A DNA stretch of 64,000 nt, taken from assembly GCF_036046055.1 (NCBI RefSeq), contig NZ_CP107939.1:7564001-7628000 (forward strand). The letters are read 5' to 3'. This document shows positions 24,498 through 33,836 of the stretch, piece by piece. The first letter of the stretch is position 1, and every line of letters starts with the position of its first letter. The translations under genes were made by a program, and so were the position numbers. Below the pieces are notes generated by a model, which did not search any database, had not been told where the DNA came from, and saw only the letters and a list, made by a program, of their open reading frames with translations. Source of the stretch: Nocardia sp. NBC_00403 (GTDB taxonomy: Bacteria > Actinomycetota > Actinomycetes > Mycobacteriales > Mycobacteriaceae).

Positions 24498-25859
24498 TCA
24501 GGTGGTTGCGATGAAGACGTTCTTGGTTTCGGTGAAGGCGAGCGCGGCATCGGGCCCCAGCTCACGACCGAGTCCCGATTGCTTGAAGCCGCCGAACGGG
24601 GTCCAGTACCGCACCGAGGAATGCGAGTTCACCGAGAGGTTCCCGGCCTCGACACCACGCGAAACCCGCAACGCACGGCCGACATCGCTGGTCCAGATGG
24701 ACCCGGAAAGACCGTATTCGGTGTCGTTCGCAATCCGTAGGGCGTCGGCCTCGTCCTCGAAAGCCACCACCGCGACCACCGGGCCGAACACCTCCTCGGT
24801 GAGCACCCGATCGGTCGGCGCGCCGGGCAGCACAACCGTTGGCGGATACCAGAATCCGGGCCCGTCGGGCCGGTCACCGGTGAAGGCGACCTTGGTCGAA
24901 GGCTCGACGAACGCGGCGACCCGCGCCCGGTGGGCCGCCGAGATCAGCGGGCCCATCTCGGTGGTCTCGTCGGCAGGGTCGCCGACCCGCACGCCGCGCA
25001 CGGCCGGTTCCAGTAGCCCGAGGAACCGATCGAAGACACTGCGCTGCACCAGGATCCGCGATCGGGCGCAGCAGTCCTGCCCGGCGTTGTCGAAGACACC
25101 GTAGGGCGCGGTCGCGGCGGCCCGCTCCAGATCGGCATCGGCGAACACGATATTCGCGCTCTTACCGCCCAATTCCAGAGTCACCCGTTTCACCTGCCGC
25201 GCGCAGCCGACCATGATCTGCTTGCCCACCTCGGTGGAACCGGTGAACACGACCTTGCGAACCGCGGGATGCGTGACGAACCGTTGCCCGACGACCGCCC
25301 CCTTGCCGGGCAGCACCTGGAATACACCGTCGGGCAAGCCCGCTTCGATCGCGAGTTCGCCGAGACGGATCGCCGTCAGCGGGGTCAGCTCGGCGGGTTT
25401 GAGCACCACGGTGTTCCCGGCGGCGAGCGCGGGCCCGAAACCCCACGCCGCGATCGGCATCGGGAAATTCCACGGCACAATGATCCCGACCACGCCGAGC
25501 GGCTCGTGGAAGGTGATGTCCACCCCGCCTGGCACCGGAATCTGGCTGCCGAGCAATCGTTCCGGCACGCCTGCGCAATAGTGCAGCACGTCGCGGACAT
25601 TGCCCGCCTCCCAGCGGGCATTGCCGATGGTGTGCCCGGCGTTGGCGACCTCGAGTTGTGCCAGCTGTTCCAGATTCGCGTCGACGACGTCGGCGAATCG
25701 GCGCAGCAGCCGGGCCCGGTCGCCGGGCGCGACCTCGCGCCATTGCGCCGCGGCCCGGTGCGCGCGCTCGATGGCGGCATCGGTCTGCGCTTCGCTCGTC
25801 GCCTCGATCGTTGCCACAACCTGCTCAGTCGCAGGGTTGACCACGGTGGCCGTCGTCAT
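24498..25859 (-). CDS. Aldehyde dehydrogenase (PuuC-like, gamma-glutamyl aminobutyraldehyde type), 453 aa
   Basis: NAD(P)-dependent aldehyde dehydrogenase. Substrate-channel and cofactor motifs are present: WNFPMPIAAWGFGPALAAGN, FTGSTEVGKQIM, the general base Glu in LELGGKSANIVFADADLE, the catalytic Cys in NAGQDCCARSRILV, and EEVFGPVVAVVAFED. The GQDCCA form of the active site is common in gamma-glutamyl-gamma-aminobutyraldehyde and betaine aldehyde dehydrogenases. With GlnA-like and PuuD-like genes upstream, oxidation of a gamma-glutamyl aldehyde intermediate is the likely step. ATG 25859 with AAGGGAG. Slightly shorter at the N-terminus than many homologues. Confidence 0.88.
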   Translation of the reverse strand: MTTATVVNPATEQVVATIEATSEAQTDAAIERAHRAAAQWREVAPGDRARLLRRFADVVDANLEQLAQLEVANAGHTIGNARWEAGNVRDVLHYCAGVPERLLGSQIPVPGGVDITFHEPLGVVGIIVPWNFPMPIAAWGFGPALAAGNTVVLKPAELTPLTAIRLGELAIEAGLPDGVFQVLPGKGAVVGQRFVTHPAVRKVVFTGSTEVGKQIMVGCARQVKRVTLELGGKSANIVFADADLERAAATAPYGVFDNAGQDCCARSRILVQRSVFDRFLGLLEPAVRGVRVGDPADETTEMGPLISAAHRARVAAFVEPSTKVAFTGDRPDGPGFWYPPTVVLPGAPTDRVLTEEVFGPVVAVVAFEDEADALRIANDTEYGLSGSIWTSDVGRALRVSRGVEAGNLSVNSHSSVRYWTPFGGFKQSGLGRELGPDAALAFTETKNVFIATT

Positions 25860-25966
25860 CGAATCAGCTCCCTTCGGTAGGCCGTCATACTCACGATGCC
25901 GCCGCAGGCGTGGTTGCGTCGTGCGCTACGGCGTGCGGTGTCCATGATTGTCTCGCTGAGGCCCGC

Positions 25967-26722
25967 TCACGAGGCGCGCTCGCCGCGGTGTGCGGCCGCG
26001 GCCTCGACCAGGGCGCGCATCAGCCTGCGGTCGGTGGCGTTGGCCTCCGGATGCCACTGCACGCCGACCAGGAACGAACCGGCCCTCGCCTCGGCCGCTT
26101 CTATCGTGCCGTCGGACGCATGCGCGACCGCGACCAGGTCGGCGGCCAGCACGTCGATGGCCTGGTGGTGATGGCAGTGTGCCTTCAGCTCCGGCCCTGC
26201 GATGGCGGCGACCCGGCTGCCCGGCACCGTCGACACCCGCACGACGTTGAACACGCCGGGAGTGCGCGAATGGTCGGTATGCCCGAGCACGTCGGGCAGG
26301 TGCTGGATCAGGGTGCCGCCCAGCGCCACATTCACCAGTTGCAGCCCGCGGCAGACCGCGAGTGTCGGTATTCCGGCGGCACGGGCCAGTGCGAACAGTC
26401 CGAACTCGAAGTCGTCGCGGTCCGGACGGGTGTCGAGGGTCTGCGGATCCGGTGGCGCACCGTAGCGAGCCGGATCGATGTCGGCCCCACCGGTCAATAC
26501 CAATCCGTCCAGCCCGGCGACGACTTCCTGTCGCGCGACGCCGGCGGGCGGCAGCAGCACCGGCACCCCGCCCGCTCGCTCCACCATATCGATATAACTG
26601 CGTGGCAGAACCGCGCTTTCGACATCCCACGGCCCGTAGCGAGCCGGCTCGCTGTAGGTCGACAGCCCGATTACCGGACGTGGCCCCGGGCCGCCGGCAT
26701 CCTCATAGTCGTTCGAAACCAC
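25967..26722 (-). CDS. Gamma-glutamyl-gamma-aminobutyrate hydrolase (PuuD-like, class I amidotransferase), 251 aa
   Basis: Releases GABA or the matching amino acid from its gamma-glutamyl form. The class I glutamine amidotransferase fold is clear: RPVIGLSTYSEPARYG, GLVLTGGADIDPARYG, the nucleophile Cys in TLAVCRGLQLVNVALGG, and the His-Glu pair in VGVQWHPEANA. GTG 26722 was chosen: GGGAG is 7 bases upstream and it overlaps the glutamine synthetase stop by 20 bases. The open frame to 27058 is antisense-type shadow. Confidence 0.9.
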   Translation of the reverse strand: MVSNDYEDAGGPGPRPVIGLSTYSEPARYGPWDVESAVLPRSYIDMVERAGGVPVLLPPAGVARQEVVAGLDGLVLTGGADIDPARYGAPPDPQTLDTRPDRDDFEFGLFALARAAGIPTLAVCRGLQLVNVALGGTLIQHLPDVLGHTDHSRTPGVFNVVRVSTVPGSRVAAIAGPELKAHCHHHQAIDVLAADLVAVAHASDGTIEAAEARAGSFLVGVQWHPEANATDRRLMRALVEAAAAHRGERAS

Positions 26723-28067
26723 GGATTCGCTCCCAATCGGTGACGGCGGCGTCGAAGGCATCCAGCTCGACCTGTGCCGCATTCCGATAATGGTCCACCA
26801 CGTCATCACCGAACGCCGAGCGCGCGACCTTGCTGTCACCGAACAGCTGTGCCGCCTCGCGCAGCGTGCGCGGCACCCGCGGACGCTGGGACCGATAAGC
26901 GTTGCCGTGGAACTCCGGTTCGAGCGGCAGTCGCCGTTCGATGCCGTGCAGACCAGCGGCGATCGACGCGGCCACCGCGAGGTAGGGATTGACGTCGCCG
27001 CCGGGAACCCGATTCTCCATGCGCAGCGACGGTCCGGCGCCCACCACGCGCAGCGCACATGTTCGGTTGTCCCGGCCCCAGGTCAGCGCGGTTGGTGCGA
27101 AGCTGCCCGGTACGAAACGCTTGTAGGAGTTGATGTTCGGCGCGAGGAAGTAGGTGAGCTCGCGCAGGCAGTCCAGCTGTCCCGCGATGAAATGCCGCAT
27201 CAGGGCGGAGGTGCCGTCCGCGCCGTCACCGGCGAACACCGGCTCGCCCGATTCGCCGCGCAAACTGATGTGGATATGACACGAGTTGCCCTCGCGCTCA
27301 TCGTATTTCGCCATGAAGGAGAGGCTGCGCCCTTCCTGTGCGGCGATCTCCTTGGCGCCGGTCTTGTAGATACTGTGGTTGTCACAGGTCACCAATGCCT
27401 CGTCATAGCGGAATGCGATCTCGTGCTGCCCGCGATGGCATTCCCCCTTCGCCGACTCGACATACATGCCCGCGCCGTCCATCTCGTTGCGAAGACGCCG
27501 CAGCAGCGGCTCGATCCGCGCGGTGCCGAGCAGCGAATAGTCGACGTTGTACTGATTGGCCGGTGTGAGACCGCGATAGCCCGCGTTCCACGCGGATTCG
27601 AAGGTCTCGTCGAAGACCAGGAACTCCAGTTCGGTCCCGACGAACGCCCGCAGCCCATGTTCGGCCAGCCGAGCCAACTGTGTCCGCAGCACCTGCCGCG
27701 GCGACGGCGCGATGGGCACACCCTTGGGCTGCACATTCTCCACATCGCACAGCACCAGCGCGGTGCCCGGCAGCCACGGCACGAGCCGCAGTGTGGTCAG
27801 GTCGGGCCGCAGCACCAGATCGCCGTATCCGGTGTCCCACGACGACATCGCATACCCGTCGACGGTGTTCATCTCCACATCCGTGGCGAGCAGATAGTCA
27901 CAGACCTCGGTAGCGTGCACGATCACCTCGTCCAGGAAATACTGTGCCGCGCACCGCTTTCCCTGCAGCCTGCCCTGCATGTCGGTCATTGCGACGAGCA
28001 CCGTGTCGAGGGTCCCCTCCTCGACGTGCTCGCGCAGCTCCACCAGCCCCAGCATCCCCTTACGCAT
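26703..28067 (-). CDS. Glutamine synthetase-like gamma-glutamylpolyamine synthetase (GlnA3/PuuA type), 454 aa
   Basis: A type I glutamine synthetase fold: the N-terminal beta-grasp ends in AMTDMQGRLQGKRC; the metal and substrate residues appear in VGTELEFLVF, ESAKGECHRGQHEIAFRYDE, GNSCHIHISLRG, NINSYKRFVPGSFAPTALTW, and ENRVPGGDVNPYLAVAAS with the R-x-P/ NP motifs. The adenylylation-site region of housekeeping GlnA is absent. Beside PuuD, an aldehyde dehydrogenase and an SDR, the expected substrate is a polyamine or similar amine rather than ammonia. ATG 28067; first gene of the polyamine operon, 121 bases after the AfsR-like regulator. Confidence 0.88.
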   Translation of the reverse strand: MRKGMLGLVELREHVEEGTLDTVLVAMTDMQGRLQGKRCAAQYFLDEVIVHATEVCDYLLATDVEMNTVDGYAMSSWDTGYGDLVLRPDLTTLRLVPWLPGTALVLCDVENVQPKGVPIAPSPRQVLRTQLARLAEHGLRAFVGTELEFLVFDETFESAWNAGYRGLTPANQYNVDYSLLGTARIEPLLRRLRNEMDGAGMYVESAKGECHRGQHEIAFRYDEALVTCDNHSIYKTGAKEIAAQEGRSLSFMAKYDEREGNSCHIHISLRGESGEPVFAGDGADGTSALMRHFIAGQLDCLRELTYFLAPNINSYKRFVPGSFAPTALTWGRDNRTCALRVVGAGPSLRMENRVPGGDVNPYLAVAASIAAGLHGIERRLPLEPEFHGNAYRSQRPRVPRTLREAAQLFGDSKVARSAFGDDVVDHYRNAAQVELDAFDAAVTDWERIRGFERL

Positions 28068-28188
28068 CCACGACCCCTCTCGGCCTCAACCGTGCCCACG
28101 CTAGAGCAAAAAGAGACCATGTGTGACGGGACACACAAAACCGGCAGCGGTGTCGCAGACAACTCGAAGAACCATCGACACCCCGCCG

Positions 28189-31100
28189 TCACGCACTCGT
28201 CGCCAGTGGATCGGCGCACAATACTCGAGTTGCGGCGTCGCGGGTGAGTGCGGACCCGCGGTTGTATGCCTGCGCAAATTCCTCGGCGTCGAGCAGCTCT
28301 CTGGCGCGGTCGGCCGGGCGGAGGGGGTTGTCATAGCCGCGGCGGTCCTCGATGCCGATCAGCGCCGCGCCGAGACCGATCAGATATGCCGCCCGGCCGG
28401 GCGCACCGTCGTGCACGGCGATCGCGGCGTACATGTGCGTCACGATCGCCAGGTCCTCCGGTTGCGCAGTATCGGCGCAGGCGGCGACCGCTCGATCCAG
28501 CGTTCGACGGGCGGTGGCAGTGTCGCCGGCCTGCACCGCGACCAAGGCGCGCAGTCCGGCGCACACCATCCGCGCGCGGGCCCCGAGCGCGGCGCCGGCG
28601 AAACCGGCTTCTGCCCGATCGAGTTCACGCAGCGCGAGAGCACTGTGCCCCCGATGAATCTCGTACTCCGCCTCCGCCATTCGGACGTAGGCCAAGGTCC
28701 GCGGCTCCCCCGCCGCGGCCGCGTGATGACGCGACTCCCGCAAGGCGACGTGCGCTCGATCGAGTTCACCGGCACGCACGAGTGCCACGCCCAACTCCGC
28801 TCGGATCTCCGCACAGTCACCGACGATTCCGAGTTCCTCCATCACCTCCGCCGCCTGGGTGAGCTCGGCGATCCCGCGCGCGGAGTCACCGCGGCGAAGT
28901 CGATGGGCGGCGAGCATGCGCAGTGCGGAGGCCAGCCCGAAGCGCTCGCCGAGCATCTCGAATTCACGCCTGGCTTCGGCCAATTGGTCGAACACCAGGT
29001 CTGCGTTCGCGGGCGCCGCCATGGTCGTGAGCAGCAGCGTCATCGCCCGCTCCCACCCCGACAGCTCACGGAGCGAATCCGCCACCGCACGCGCACCTGC
29101 GCCGCCCTCGAGGAACGTCGGCGCGACCAACAACACCGTCTGCCCCGGCGCACCGGCCGAACCACCTGCGCGCCTGCCGAGTTCGATCCCCCGCGCCACG
29201 GCCCGCGCACCGACCTCGGCCGAGCCGGTCTCGTACTGCATCAGGCCGTCGAGGACGAAGAGCACGGCACGGTGGGTGTCGGGCACCGGCGAATGGGGTT
29301 CCTCCGCCGAGGTGAGGATGTCGGTCACGCCGGGGATATCGAGCACTGCCCGCGTCCATTGCAGCCGCTCGGTCTGGATGCCGCGCAGCCCCCAGTACCA
29401 GAACATCGACCCCAACAGCCGCACACCGAGGTCGATATCGGCGCTCTCGACGGCGAATCGTAGTGCGGTCATGATGTTTTCGCGTTCAGCGTCCAGCAGC
29501 GCCAAGGCCGTCAACTGGTCGGCGCCGCGCAGTTGCAGGTCGGCCGCTTCGACGAGGCGGAGGAAGTAGCGTGCGTGTTCGTCGCGCAGCAGCGGACCGC
29601 GACCGTCGTGCGCCAGCTGTTCGAGCGCATAGGAACGGATCGACTCGAGCATGCGGTAGCGGATGCCCGCGCGTTCCACCAGCGACTTGTCGACGAGGTC
29701 GGTCAATACGTCGATGTCATCGACGGCGTCCAGGCTCGCGCCGGAGGGGAATATCGCAAGCCGCATCGCCAACTCCCGCTCGGCAGGCGAAAGCAGCGCC
29801 CAACTCCACTCGATGACCCCGCGCAAAGTCCGATGCCGAGCCGGAGCCGTGCGGCTGCCACTACCGAGCAGCGCGAAACGATCGTCCAGCTTGGCGGCGA
29901 TCTGCTGGACGCTCAGCGCGCGCATCCGAGCCGCGGCCAGCTCGATCGCCAGCGCAATACCGTCCAGCCTGCGACAGATCTCCACCACCGCACCGGAATT
30001 CGCCTCGTCGATGGCGAAGCCGGGGCGGACCGCACGCGCACGTTCGACGAACAATCGCACCGCCGGATACTCGGCTGGATCGTCCATCGAATCCGCGGGC
30101 CACGGCAGCGCGGCGAGGGGGTGCAGGTTCTCGCCGCCGATGGCGAGGGGCTCGCGGCTGGTGGCGAGGATGCGCAGTTGCGGACACGCGCCGAGTAGTC
30201 GATCGGCGAGCTCGGCGACGGCTTCGATCAGATGCTCGCAGTTGTCGAGTATCAGCAGGGCACGCTGGTGGGTGAAGAACTCGACGAGTCTGGCCGTCGC
30301 GTCGCCGGCAGGCTGGTCGAGCAGCCCTACCTCGCGGACACCGATCGCCGTGAGCACCGCGGTGGCCACCTCGACCGGGTCGGTCACCGCCGCCAGCTCG
30401 ACCAACCAGATGCCGCCCGGTGCGTCGGCCTGCTCGGCCGCCTCGACGGCGAGTCGAGTCTTGCCCGCACCGCCCGGGCCGACCACGGTGACCAGCCGGG
30501 CCGTTGTCAGCGTTGCGGTAAGGCCGGCGAGGTCGTCCTCCCGCCCGACAAAGCTCGTCACCTGTGCGCGCAGATTCGTGCGTCGCCTGCGCGTCGGCAG
30601 GTCGGCGGCCTGGCGCAGAATCGCCAGGTGGAGGTCGGTCAGCTCAGCGGACGGGTCGATGCCCAGTTCGTCGGCCAGATGATCGCGGGTCCGGTCGTAG
30701 GCCTGCAGCGCCTCGGCCTGGCGGCCCGCGGCATATAGTGCGCGAATTCGTAAGCCCTGCAACCGTTCTGCCAGTGGATGCGCATCGGCCAGCGGCCGCA
30801 GTTCGTCGAGAATGTCATTGCCGGCAGCGATCTCGATCGCCAGCCGATCTTCGGTGGCCGCAAGCCGCAACTGGTCCAGCCGCGTCGCCGCGTCGGCGGC
30901 GAATTGCAATTCGAGCAGGTCACCCCATGCGGGCCCCCGCCACAGTGCCTCGGCCTCGCGCAACATCGTGAGCGCCTGTGCCGGATCGGACCCCGATGCC
31001 TGCCGCCCCACCGCAACCAACTGCTCGAACCGCACCGCGTCGACATCGCCGTCGTCGACAACCAGACGATATCCGGGCGGCCGCCCCTCCAGCCGGGCAC

Positions 31101-31326
31101 TGCCGATCACCCTGCGCACCCGGGACGCCAAGGCCTGTAGCGCATTGGCCCCGTTCGCAGGCGGGCGGTCTCCCCAAATCGCCTCGGTCAACGCATCGGC
31201 GGACACCACCCGCCCCGGCTCCATCGCCAACCGCGCCACCAACGCCCGCACCTTGACACCGACCACTTCCACCGGCCGATCGTCATCCCCACGCACTTCG
31301 AACGACCCGAGCACCAACACACGCAC
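28189..31326 (-). CDS. AfsR/SARP-type regulator with BTAD, NB-ARC ATPase and TPR-like C-terminus, 1045 aa
   Basis: Domain order: OmpR-like winged helix (1-95; VRVLVLGSFEVRGDDDRPVE, ALQALASRVRRVIG); bacterial transcriptional activator domain (about 100-245; RPLADAHPLAERLQGLRIRA); STAND ATPase with P-loop VVGPGGAGKTRLAVEAAEQ near 280 and sensor motifs RALLILDNCEHLIEAVAELA, CPQLRILATSREPLAIGGEN; winged helix (GVIEWSWALLSPAERELAMR); and a long helical repeat region to the end. Start GTG 31326 fits homologues; the frame also offers GTG 31344. Such proteins activate nearby clusters in response to ATP-dependent oligomerisation. It sits directly upstream of, and points toward, the polyamine genes; control of them is inferred. 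Confidence 0.9.
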   Translation of the reverse strand: MRVLVLGSFEVRGDDDRPVEVVGVKVRALVARLAMEPGRVVSADALTEAIWGDRPPANGANALQALASRVRRVIGSARLEGRPPGYRLVVDDGDVDAVRFEQLVAVGRQASGSDPAQALTMLREAEALWRGPAWGDLLELQFAADAATRLDQLRLAATEDRLAIEIAAGNDILDELRPLADAHPLAERLQGLRIRALYAAGRQAEALQAYDRTRDHLADELGIDPSAELTDLHLAILRQAADLPTRRRRTNLRAQVTSFVGREDDLAGLTATLTTARLVTVVGPGGAGKTRLAVEAAEQADAPGGIWLVELAAVTDPVEVATAVLTAIGVREVGLLDQPAGDATARLVEFFTHQRALLILDNCEHLIEAVAELADRLLGACPQLRILATSREPLAIGGENLHPLAALPWPADSMDDPAEYPAVRLFVERARAVRPGFAIDEANSGAVVEICRRLDGIALAIELAAARMRALSVQQIAAKLDDRFALLGSGSRTAPARHRTLRGVIEWSWALLSPAERELAMRLAIFPSGASLDAVDDIDVLTDLVDKSLVERAGIRYRMLESIRSYALEQLAHDGRGPLLRDEHARYFLRLVEAADLQLRGADQLTALALLDAERENIMTALRFAVESADIDLGVRLLGSMFWYWGLRGIQTERLQWTRAVLDIPGVTDILTSAEEPHSPVPDTHRAVLFVLDGLMQYETGSAEVGARAVARGIELGRRAGGSAGAPGQTVLLVAPTFLEGGAGARAVADSLRELSGWERAMTLLLTTMAAPANADLVFDQLAEARREFEMLGERFGLASALRMLAAHRLRRGDSARGIAELTQAAEVMEELGIVGDCAEIRAELGVALVRAGELDRAHVALRESRHHAAAAGEPRTLAYVRMAEAEYEIHRGHSALALRELDRAEAGFAGAALGARARMVCAGLRALVAVQAGDTATARRTLDRAVAACADTAQPEDLAIVTHMYAAIAVHDGAPGRAAYLIGLGAALIGIEDRRGYDNPLRPADRARELLDAEEFAQAYNRGSALTRDAATRVLCADPLATSA

Positions 31327-31473
31327 CCACCCAGCTTGCCGCACTGCTCGACCCGAGCGGTAACTCTTCGGGAATCGGGCAGCCCATCAGCTAACTACTG
31401 GTGATCGAGCCGGCACCGGGCAGTCCGGGCTTCCAGGACGAATCGAACACATCGAACCAACCGGAGGTGTGGA

Positions 31474-32412
31474 ATGAGCAGTATGAGCAAATCGGCAGTC
31501 ATCCTGGCGGCGCTGACATTCTGCGCTGTGTCGGCGGTTGCGGCACCGACGGCGAGCGCGGCCCCCGTCTGTGCCGGGGCGGGACAACCCACGATCCAGG
31601 TCGGGTTCGTATCGGGGGCATTGGAGGGGTTGACCGTCGATGCGCACGGCCGGGCCTACACAACCGATCTGCTGAGCGGACGGGTGTATCGAATCGATGC
31701 GCCGGGGGCCGAGCCGGTACCCATTGCGACGGTTCCCAGTGGCGGCGCCGGCGCACTCGCCTGGACGGCGGATGAGAAGTTGCTGGTCGGCTATGGGGCC
31801 GACGCGCGGGTCGTGGCCGGCGATTTCCTGCGGCACGCGGGGATAGTGCAACTCGATCCGGACACCGGCGCTATGCGGCCCTTCGCGGCGGGACTCAGCG
31901 CGGCCAACGGCATGGACGTCGGCGCGGACGGCATCGTGTACACGACCAACGATTTCGGCAGCCACATCGGCCGGGTCTATCCGAACGGCGTCGTCCAGGC
32001 CGACTGGGCGAGCGTCCCCAGCGCCAACGGCGCAGTACTCGGCCGCAACGACGAATACCTCTATGTAGGGCGCACTTTCGTCGACCCCGGGGTGAGCCGG
32101 ATACCCACCGCCGACCCCGGCGCACCCCAGTCGCTGCTCGACCTCGGCGGCAGCGAGGCGCTCGCAGCGCCGGACGGGCTGACGCTGGACTCCCGGGATC
32201 GACCCGTCGTCCCCCTCAACACCACCACTCGAATCATCCGCATCGACGCACCCGGTCGATACTGCATCCTCGGCAGCGGCAATCCATTGACCAGCGTCGT
32301 CACCTACGGCCGTAGCACCGAAGGCTTCTCCGCGGGCCGCCTTTTCGCCGCCACCTTCACTGGCGCCATCTACGAAATCCCCGGCGGATTCGACCCCGAC
32401 GCCACTCCATAA
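31474..32412 (+). CDS. Secreted SMP-30/NHL-type beta-propeller protein, 312 aa
   Basis: The Sec signal peptide MSSMSKSAVILAALTFCAVS ends with AVAAPTASA-A. The mature part has repeated propeller blades: LEGLTVDAHGRAYTTDLLSG, AANGMDVGADGIVYTTNDFG, and LAAPDGLTLDSRDRPVVPLN. This is the gluconolactonase-like (SMP-30) or NHL pattern with Asn/Asp near the metal site. It could be a lactonase or an inert propeller; one pair of Cys (C36, C270 region) may form a disulphide. Ribosome site GGAGGT before ATG 31474. Stop followed at once by hairpin element 3. Confidence 0.8.
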   Translation: MSSMSKSAVILAALTFCAVSAVAAPTASAAPVCAGAGQPTIQVGFVSGALEGLTVDAHGRAYTTDLLSGRVYRIDAPGAEPVPIATVPSGGAGALAWTADEKLLVGYGADARVVAGDFLRHAGIVQLDPDTGAMRPFAAGLSAANGMDVGADGIVYTTNDFGSHIGRVYPNGVVQADWASVPSANGAVLGRNDEYLYVGRTFVDPGVSRIPTADPGAPQSLLDLGGSEALAAPDGLTLDSRDRPVVPLNTTTRIIRIDAPGRYCILGSGNPLTSVVTYGRSTEGFSAGRLFAATFTGAIYEIPGGFDPDATP

Positions 32413-32429
32413 CGCCCGTCGGCAACGAG

Positions 32430-32482
32430 GAGTGGCATCTGACTGCGACAACCATCGAGAAGCGTTCTGCCATGTGCCACTC
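32430..32482. repeat. Intergenic hairpin element 3
   Basis: Arms GAGTGGCA (32430-32437) and TGCCACTC (32475-32482) with a loop containing ATCGAGAAGCG. It sits between two convergent genes, 17 bases past one stop and 14 bases from the other, so it may end transcription both ways. The loop TCGAGAAGC resembles CCGAGAAGC in element 1. Confidence 0.6.
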
Positions 32483-32496
32483 GTCGCGGCCACGGG

Positions 32497-33000
32497 TCAC
32501 GTTTGGACCAGGTCGAATTTGAGAAGGTCGAAGCCGGCCGGGACGGTGTCGCTGGTGGAGATGAGGTTTCGGGCCCAGGAGCCGATCAGCGCCGGGTCAC
32601 CGGTGGTGTGCGCGCCACGCAGGCAGCGGTCGTCGTCGGGAGTTTCGGCGGTGAGGACCGGCAGCGGGTGGATGCGGTAGCGGTCCTCGTTTTCGAGGAC
32701 TGTTGCTTTGTCCACGTAGGAGTATTGGTCGTGGTTGAGCATGTACCGGCCGATGAAGCCGCGGCGAGGGCCGGTCAGTGGCGCGACGGAAACCACCGTT
32801 TCGTATAGGGTTTCGCCGATACGGGGGTAGGCGTGACGCCCGGCCCACACCACACGCGTCGGCATAGCCAACAGGCGTTCCACGCCCTGGACGAAGTCGT
32901 CGCCGATCCACGCGCGACCCACCGACTGCGCGCCGGGCTCCAGATACCCGATCAGTTTATGGCCGGCATCGAGTAGAACTGCTCTGCAGAATTGGCCCAC
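32497..33000 (-). CDS. Hypothetical protein, 167 aa
   Basis: Not recognised. The start is taken at GTG 33000 because AGAAAGGAAA lies about 10 bases upstream, giving VGQFCRAVLLDAGHKLIGYL; an open frame begins earlier at 33045 without a ribosome site. The protein has strands (RAWIGDDFVQGVERLLAMPT), a basic GPRRGFIGRYMLNHDQYSY block and an acidic EDRYRIHPLPVLTAETPDDD segment. No signal peptide or membrane helix. Convergent with the propeller gene. Confidence 0.55.
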   Translation of the reverse strand: MGQFCRAVLLDAGHKLIGYLEPGAQSVGRAWIGDDFVQGVERLLAMPTRVVWAGRHAYPRIGETLYETVVSVAPLTGPRRGFIGRYMLNHDQYSYVDKATVLENEDRYRIHPLPVLTAETPDDDRCLRGAHTTGDPALIGSWARNLISTSDTVPAGFDLLKFDLVQT

Positions 33001-33281
33001 AGGGGCGATTTCCTTTCTCCGATAAGGCCTTTCGCACATGCTCACATACCGGATGTGATCTGGCCGCTGCGCACGGTTACAACGGAGTTACCGTTGATGA
33101 AGATCATCTGAAGTGGCGCAACGGTCCCCGCGCGAACCGGTACCTACGCGGGCGACTCGTGGCGAGATTCGCAAAAGGACCCCGTCGAGGACGGTGTACG
33201 GGCGAAGATGAGTGCAGCCGAGATCCGGCCGGATGGGGACGAATCGGCTGGCGCAGTCGGAACAAGAAGTGGGGAAAAACG

Positions 33282-33836
33282 ATGAAGGTCAATGCATTCG
33301 CCGCTACCGCCCTGCTCGCGATCGGGGCTACCGGACTCACCGCGGGAACTGTCAACGCGCAACCCGCGCCTGTCACCGAGACCGCGGTGCGCGGCATCGA
33401 GCAAGGGATCGAGTACACGGCAGCACCTGCCGCGGACGGCCGCGGGGTGATCACCACCGTTGCCGTGGGCAGCTTCGCGCTGACCGGCGACGCACAGGCC
33501 GTCACCCTGTCCGACAGCGCGGGCAATGTCGTCGTGACACTGCCGCTGGCCTTCCAGACGGTCGGCGCGAAGTTCGGTCTGACGCCTCAGATCAGCGATG
33601 CCGGACGCACCCTGACGCTGACACCCATCGGCGCGCAGGTCGACACCCAGCAGAACGCCCAATTCATCGACGAGGCAGACACTCTCGCGCGCAAGCAGTA
33701 CAACGCCGGCATCGGCGCTCTCATCGGCGCCGGCATCGGCGCGGTGATCGGCTTCTTCCTCGGCGGCGTCGGCGCCCTCGTCACGATTCCGATCGGCGCG
33801 GGCATCGGCGCACTCATCGGCTTCGCCACACCGTGA
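33282..33836 (+). CDS. Secreted glycine-zipper protein, 184 aa
   Basis: The signal peptide MKVNAFAATALLAIGATGLT AGTVNAQ is followed by a beta-rich domain (YTAAPAADGRGVITTVAVGS, DSAGNVVVTLPLAFQ, GRTLTLTPIGAQ). The C-terminus is a hydrophobic glycine zipper (GIGALIGAGIGAVIGFF and GAGIGALIGFATP), suggesting insertion in or association with the mycolate outer membrane or cell membrane. Families with this layout are common in Nocardia and Rhodococcus, without known function. ATG 33282 after GGGGAAAAAC. Confidence 0.75.
   Translation: MKVNAFAATALLAIGATGLTAGTVNAQPAPVTETAVRGIEQGIEYTAAPAADGRGVITTVAVGSFALTGDAQAVTLSDSAGNVVVTLPLAFQTVGAKFGLTPQISDAGRTLTLTPIGAQVDTQQNAQFIDEADTLARKQYNAGIGALIGAGIGAVIGFFLGGVGALVTIPIGAGIGALIGFATP

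Noticed and set aside
26790..28247. 485-aa plus-strand frame
   Set aside because: Antisense to the glutamine synthetase-like gene, which has all catalytic motifs.
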